A stretch of DNA of 64,000 nt from JBHGAV01 sp041946685. Lineage in GTDB: Bacteria > Acidobacteriota > Terriglobia > Bryobacterales > Bryobacteraceae. Position 1 is the stretch's first letter. Each line of letters begins with the position of its first letter. Shown one piece after another: positions 60,289 to 64,000 of this stretch. Under the pieces are notes generated by a model, which ran no database searches, had not been told where the DNA came from, and worked only from the letters and a program-made list of their open reading frames with translations. Location: the NCBI GenBank assembly GCA_041946685.1, contig JBHGAV010000016.1:7728-71727 (forward strand), given 5' to 3'. The translations under genes were made by a program, and so were the position numbers.

Positions 60289-62534
60289 GGATTCTGGTTG
60301 CGGCGAATTCGACTGACCGCCGGCTCCGACGCGCGGCCTTCGACGAGCAGCCTATCACTGTCGGCAAACCAGGTCAATATCCGGCCTCGTGTCGAGCCTC
60401 GCAGACTGTCGGTGAACTCGGGTGAGCCGCCCGAGAGAACTACTTTGGCCTCAGCCACGGCGTACTCGGCGTGCTCGGCCGTCCCTTTGCGCATGCGGCC
60501 CTGGCCCGGATCGACGATACGCACCGCGCCGTCCGCGTATGCGGTCTCAAGCACCGTGGCGCCATCCTTCACGGAGAACAGACCCCGCAGTTCGGAAGCG
60601 CTCACATCCAGGCCGGCGCGTTTCATGGTCACGCCGCCCGTGTACCGCGCCGTGCGGTCCTTGTCACTGTAGGAGAGTGCCTGGGCTTCGATCAGGGTGG
60701 TCAACGGTGAGGCCTTGTTCTTGGCGCCAGCCGACTGCTCGATGAACTGGCTCCTCACGTTCCCGCGGGCGATGAGCGTCTGCGCGCTTCGGTCGATTTC
60801 CACGGCGTCTGCCTGAATGCGGTTGCCACCCTGCCACAGGACGGCGTTGCCCTCATAGCGGAAAACCTTCCTGGAGCCCGTCGAGGTCATCCGCTCGCTC
60901 TTGGCGTGGAGCGGTTCAGCAGAGGTGATGACCGCGGTCGGCTTGCCGCCCGCTTCCGGCTCACGAGAGGAGGCAACGTTACCCTCTGCCACAACATCTC
61001 CCGTGGTCTGATTCATCACGATCTGGTCGGCCGACAGTGACCCGGTTGGATCCCAGAGACGCGCGGCTCCCATGAGCCGGATCTGGTTCTCCGCGGCAAG
61101 GAAGAGGCCGCGCTCGGCGCGCCCCCTCCGATCACCTTGCTCGTAGCGAAATTCACCCCACTGGTCAAGCTGAGTCAGTTCGCTCGCCAGGGAGCTGAAA
61201 TCCGCCCGAAGCATCTTGCTCCAGGTCAGCATCGCCGGCGGCGCGGTCTTCCCGGCCGGGCGCGGCGGCTCGGTTCGGGTCGCGGCGCTGGCAGCGTCCA
61301 ACGAGCGGATCCGGTTGTCGGAGCCGTAAGCGATCCAGATCGGATTGCCCTCCAGACGCCGGTGGCTCTGGTTGGGCCGGTTGGGCAGGAACTCAATCAC
61401 CCCCGGAGCCTGCGTCCTTACCGACTGCATCTCCCGGCCGCCCTCCTTCATGAGCAGCTCAACCGCCTCGCTGCGCAGGACCCTCGTCTCTGGGAGGGGC
61501 ACTCCATCCGCAGGCGCAGGCGCCGATTCGATCACGGCCTGCCCTGTCGCCAGCGCCCGGCGAAGCTGGCTCTCCCCCGAGCCAACGTCGAATTCAAGCT
61601 CGAAGCGCTTGGCGTTGACCGTCGTGCGTGAGCTCTTCTCGGCAGAGACCGCCCGGGCATTGCCCTCGCCGGATATCTTCTCGATGACGCCTTTCTGCCC
61701 GAACTGGATGAAGACCAGGTCCGCCGAATACTCGAGCCGCCGGCCAAGCTCGGGCTGGTCAGCGCCGCGCGCGGTGAAGGCCTCGACCCTGCGAATGTCC
61801 CCATCGTCGAGCCAAACCACGCCCCGGTCGGCATCGACAACCATGCTGCCTCTCGTCAGACGGCACTTCGGGGACAGCAAGATGGCCGCTTCCTTCTCCT
61901 TGTAGATCAGTTCGCCGGCCTCCACCTTCAGCGGGACAGCTTCTCCACTTGCTCCCCGCCAGATCACCTCGGCCTGGGAGTGCAACTGGAGCTCGCGGTA
62001 ACCCGGATCATAGGACGCTCCGACCGACCTGCCTTCGCCTTGCTCGAACCGAAAGTTGGTGGGGCGTTGGGTTTCTGCCCTGCCCGTACCGCTCACAAAC
62101 GTCAGTCCGCTGGTCTGGATCGACACCTGCCTGCCCCGAGGACGGCCCGGCAGCGGCTCACCCGTGCTGATCTCCACATCACCGTCGGCGTAGAGGGTGG
62201 CGCGTTCCGTGTCGAACTCGGCTCTGTCGGTGGTGAACCGGTCGAAACTGGCGCCATCCTCGGAGAAGACTCTTAGTTCGACACCCTCCAGATAGACTCG
62301 CGAGGGGCTGCCTGCCTGCCTGAGGTTCTTGGCCTTCAATTCGACTTCCGTTCCGGCTGGTCCGCTCTTGGACCACTTCCAGCCGGGAGCCGCGAAGCTG
62401 GTTTCCGGAGGTAGCGGTTTGGGCAATGCGGGCGCGGAGCTCCGCTGGCGGGCCTTCTGTGAGTAGTAGATCGCCCCGATGCCGGCCAGTGAAGCCGCGA
62501 TCGCCAGCAGGAGCAGCGGGCGGAGACGCCGCAT
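60285..62534 (-). CDS. Large OstA-like LPS-export protein (LptC- and LptA-like regions in one chain)
   Basis: This ~749-residue protein starts at ATG 62534 with one transmembrane/signal segment (L-L-L-L-A-I-A-A-S-L-A-G-I-G-A-I-Y-Y, about 7-24). A long series of beta-jellyroll OstA-type repeats follows, with V-E-L-K-A-K-N-L-R-Q, L-Y-A-D-G-D-V-E-I, A-E-G-N-V-A and R-Y-T-G-G-V-T. A single long protein thus combines an N-terminal membrane anchor as in LptC with several LptA-like units, where proteobacteria use separate LptC and LptA. The exact domain limits need structure prediction. It is coupled to lptB by a 4-base overlap, which supports a role in the periplasmic LPS bridge. Confidence 0.8.
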   Translation of the reverse strand: MRRLRPLLLLAIAASLAGIGAIYYSQKARQRSSAPALPKPLPPETSFAAPGWKWSKSGPAGTEVELKAKNLRQAGSPSRVYLEGVELRVFSEDGASFDRFTTDRAEFDTERATLYADGDVEISTGEPLPGRPRGRQVSIQTSGLTFVSGTGRAETQRPTNFRFEQGEGRSVGASYDPGYRELQLHSQAEVIWRGASGEAVPLKVEAGELIYKEKEAAILLSPKCRLTRGSMVVDADRGVVWLDDGDIRRVEAFTARGADQPELGRRLEYSADLVFIQFGQKGVIEKISGEGNARAVSAEKSSRTTVNAKRFELEFDVGSGESQLRRALATGQAVIESAPAPADGVPLPETRVLRSEAVELLMKEGGREMQSVRTQAPGVIEFLPNRPNQSHRRLEGNPIWIAYGSDNRIRSLDAASAATRTEPPRPAGKTAPPAMLTWSKMLRADFSSLASELTQLDQWGEFRYEQGDRRGRAERGLFLAAENQIRLMGAARLWDPTGSLSADQIVMNQTTGDVVAEGNVASSREPEAGGKPTAVITSAEPLHAKSERMTSTGSRKVFRYEGNAVLWQGGNRIQADAVEIDRSAQTLIARGNVRSQFIEQSAGAKNKASPLTTLIEAQALSYSDKDRTARYTGGVTMKRAGLDVSASELRGLFSVKDGATVLETAYADGAVRIVDPGQGRMRKGTAEHAEYAVAEAKVVLSGGSPEFTDSLRGSTRGRILTWFADSDRLLVEGRASEPAVSRIRRNQNP

Positions 62535-62560
62535 GGAAACTCCAGCGTAGCAGATCTGGT

Positions 62561-62588
62561 GGTTGGGTGATTTGGCGATTGGGTGATT
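62561..62588. repeat. Two near-identical 12-bp repeats in the lpt/groES spacer
   Basis: GGTTGGGTGATT (62561-62572) and GATTGGGTGATT (62577-62588) differ at one base and are separated by 4 bases. They lie just upstream of the OstA-like start. They may be a small regulator-binding array, or a remnant of a low-complexity repeat. Confidence 0.5.
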
Positions 62589-62661
62589 GACCACCCAGTC
62601 AGCTTGTCGCTAGGCCACCAAATAAACAAGTTCTAAATTATCAATTGTTTACATCAACATC

Positions 62662-62688
62662 TTGTCACTCCTTGAGCGAGTGTGCTAA
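62662..62688 (+). promoter_or_regulatory. CIRCE (HrcA operator) overlapping the groES promoter
   Basis: TTGTCACTC (62662-62670), a 9-base spacer, and GTGTGCTAA (62680-62688) match the CIRCE consensus TTAGCACTC-N9-GAGTGCTAA at 7 and 8 of 9 positions. TTGTCA (62662) and TAATAA (62686-62691) are spaced by 18 bases and look like -35 and -10 boxes, so HrcA bound here would block RNA polymerase. It controls groES-groEL. The two half sites are less symmetric than usual, so affinity may be reduced. Confidence 0.75.
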
Positions 62689-62764
62689 TAATATTCTCTG
62701 GGCGCCGGCACCCAGCCGGGCCCATCTGAGGAAAACCCAAATCGATGAACGGAGGTTTTGGTCG

Positions 62765-63076
62765 ATGAACATTCGTCCGCTTCATGACCGCGTGGTGGTC
62801 AAGCGAATCGAAGAGAAAGAGACCGTGCAGGGCGGGATCATCATCCCCGACACAGCCAAGGAGAAGCCGCAGGAGGGCGAGGTCATCGCCGTGGGCAACG
62901 GGAAGCGCCTGGACGACGGAAAGCTGGTCCCGTTGGACGTGAAGCCCGGGGACCGTATCCTGTTCGGCAAGTATTCCGGCAGCGAGATCAAGTTGGAGGG
63001 CGAAGAGTTCCTGATCATCCGGGAGGACGAGATCCTCGGGGTGATCGAGACCACGCCGAAGAAGGGCAAGGCCTAG
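62765..63076 (+). CDS. groES: Co-chaperonin GroES
   Basis: This 103-residue heptamer subunit caps GroEL. It starts N-I-R-P-L-H-D-R-V-V-V-K-R and has the mobile loop region T-V-Q-G-G-I-I-I-P (about 20-28). G-K-Y-S-G-S-E-I-K and E-D-E-I-L-G-V-I follow. The ATG at 62765 has GGAGG 8-12 bases upstream. It is transcribed with groEL from the CIRCE-controlled promoter. The open frame upstream to 62645 is not part of the gene. Confidence 0.98.
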   Translation: MNIRPLHDRVVVKRIEEKETVQGGIIIPDTAKEKPQEGEVIAVGNGKRLDDGKLVPLDVKPGDRILFGKYSGSEIKLEGEEFLIIREDEILGVIETTPKKGKA

Positions 63077-63095
63077 GAGACCAGGAGGATACTAC

Positions 63096-64000
<905 letters not shown>

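Overview
This 64 kb window is a high-GC, gene-dense bacterial chromosome segment. It most likely comes from an Acidobacteriota of the Bryobacterales/Solibacter group. The main evidence is a secreted NHL-repeat protein (45182-48370) whose last ~240 residues match the C-terminal domain typical of Solibacter-type proteins (TIGR03437). Supporting context includes LPS-heptose genes, a fused LptC/LptA-like protein, the futalosine menaquinone route and a bactofilin. The window is mainly housekeeping. I see no rRNA, tRNA, CRISPR array, prophage or complete insertion sequence.

Layout. 1-1767: tail of a HipA-like kinase, a class IV aminotransferase and a zinc-ribbon protein. 1768-2528: gene-free, probably structured stretch. 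2529-9677: beta-propeller protein, bactofilin, two methyltransferase genes (the second broken by one in-frame TAA), a family 2 glycosyltransferase, lysS and a LolC/E-type permease. 9775-16312: asparagine synthase, two glycosyltransferases and a GH29 alpha-L-fucosidase. 16391-19650: a 3.2 kb insert of three secreted-protein genes, flanked by direct copies of the ndk 3' end. 19591-23663: ndk-sucD-sucC, trpD and an ICMT-like methyltransferase. 23660-26641: ADP-heptose/LPS inner-core genes. 26638-36420: mfd, a SurA-like isomerase, a YhaM-like nuclease, a BlaI-type regulator, a HAD phosphatase, a fused NfnAB-like flavoprotein and a rubrerythrin-like protein. 36413-43430: a compact histidine operon. 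43513-48370: a GT39-like membrane protein and the NHL-repeat protein. 48478-52011: mqnA, mqnC and an orphan adenine-N6 DNA methyltransferase. 52008-55383: PfkB kinase, a membrane-anchored protein, DAHP synthase and a small basic protein. 55427-62534: RNA-binding proteins, then rapZ-hpf-rpoN-lptB-lptC/A. 62662-64000: CIRCE and groES-groEL (groEL runs off the end).

The most notable discovery is regulatory. Two biosynthetic units carry short leader ORFs followed by intrinsic terminators, the layout of ribosome-mediated attenuation. The histidine operon has an 18-codon leader with five consecutive His codons and an 8-bp terminator hairpin before hisI. The DAHP synthase gene has a 21-codon leader with three Phe, three Tyr and one Trp, followed by a perfect 8-bp GCAA-loop terminator with a U tract. 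Together they suggest that amino-acid biosynthesis in this lineage is widely controlled by translation-coupled attenuation.

Other points of interest are the ndk-end duplication around an accessory insert, a degenerate HldE-like nucleotidyltransferase between the two heptosyltransferase genes, a HAD phosphatase inside the his operon (candidate histidinol-phosphatase), and the purine-biased (minus strand) structured region at 1768-2528.
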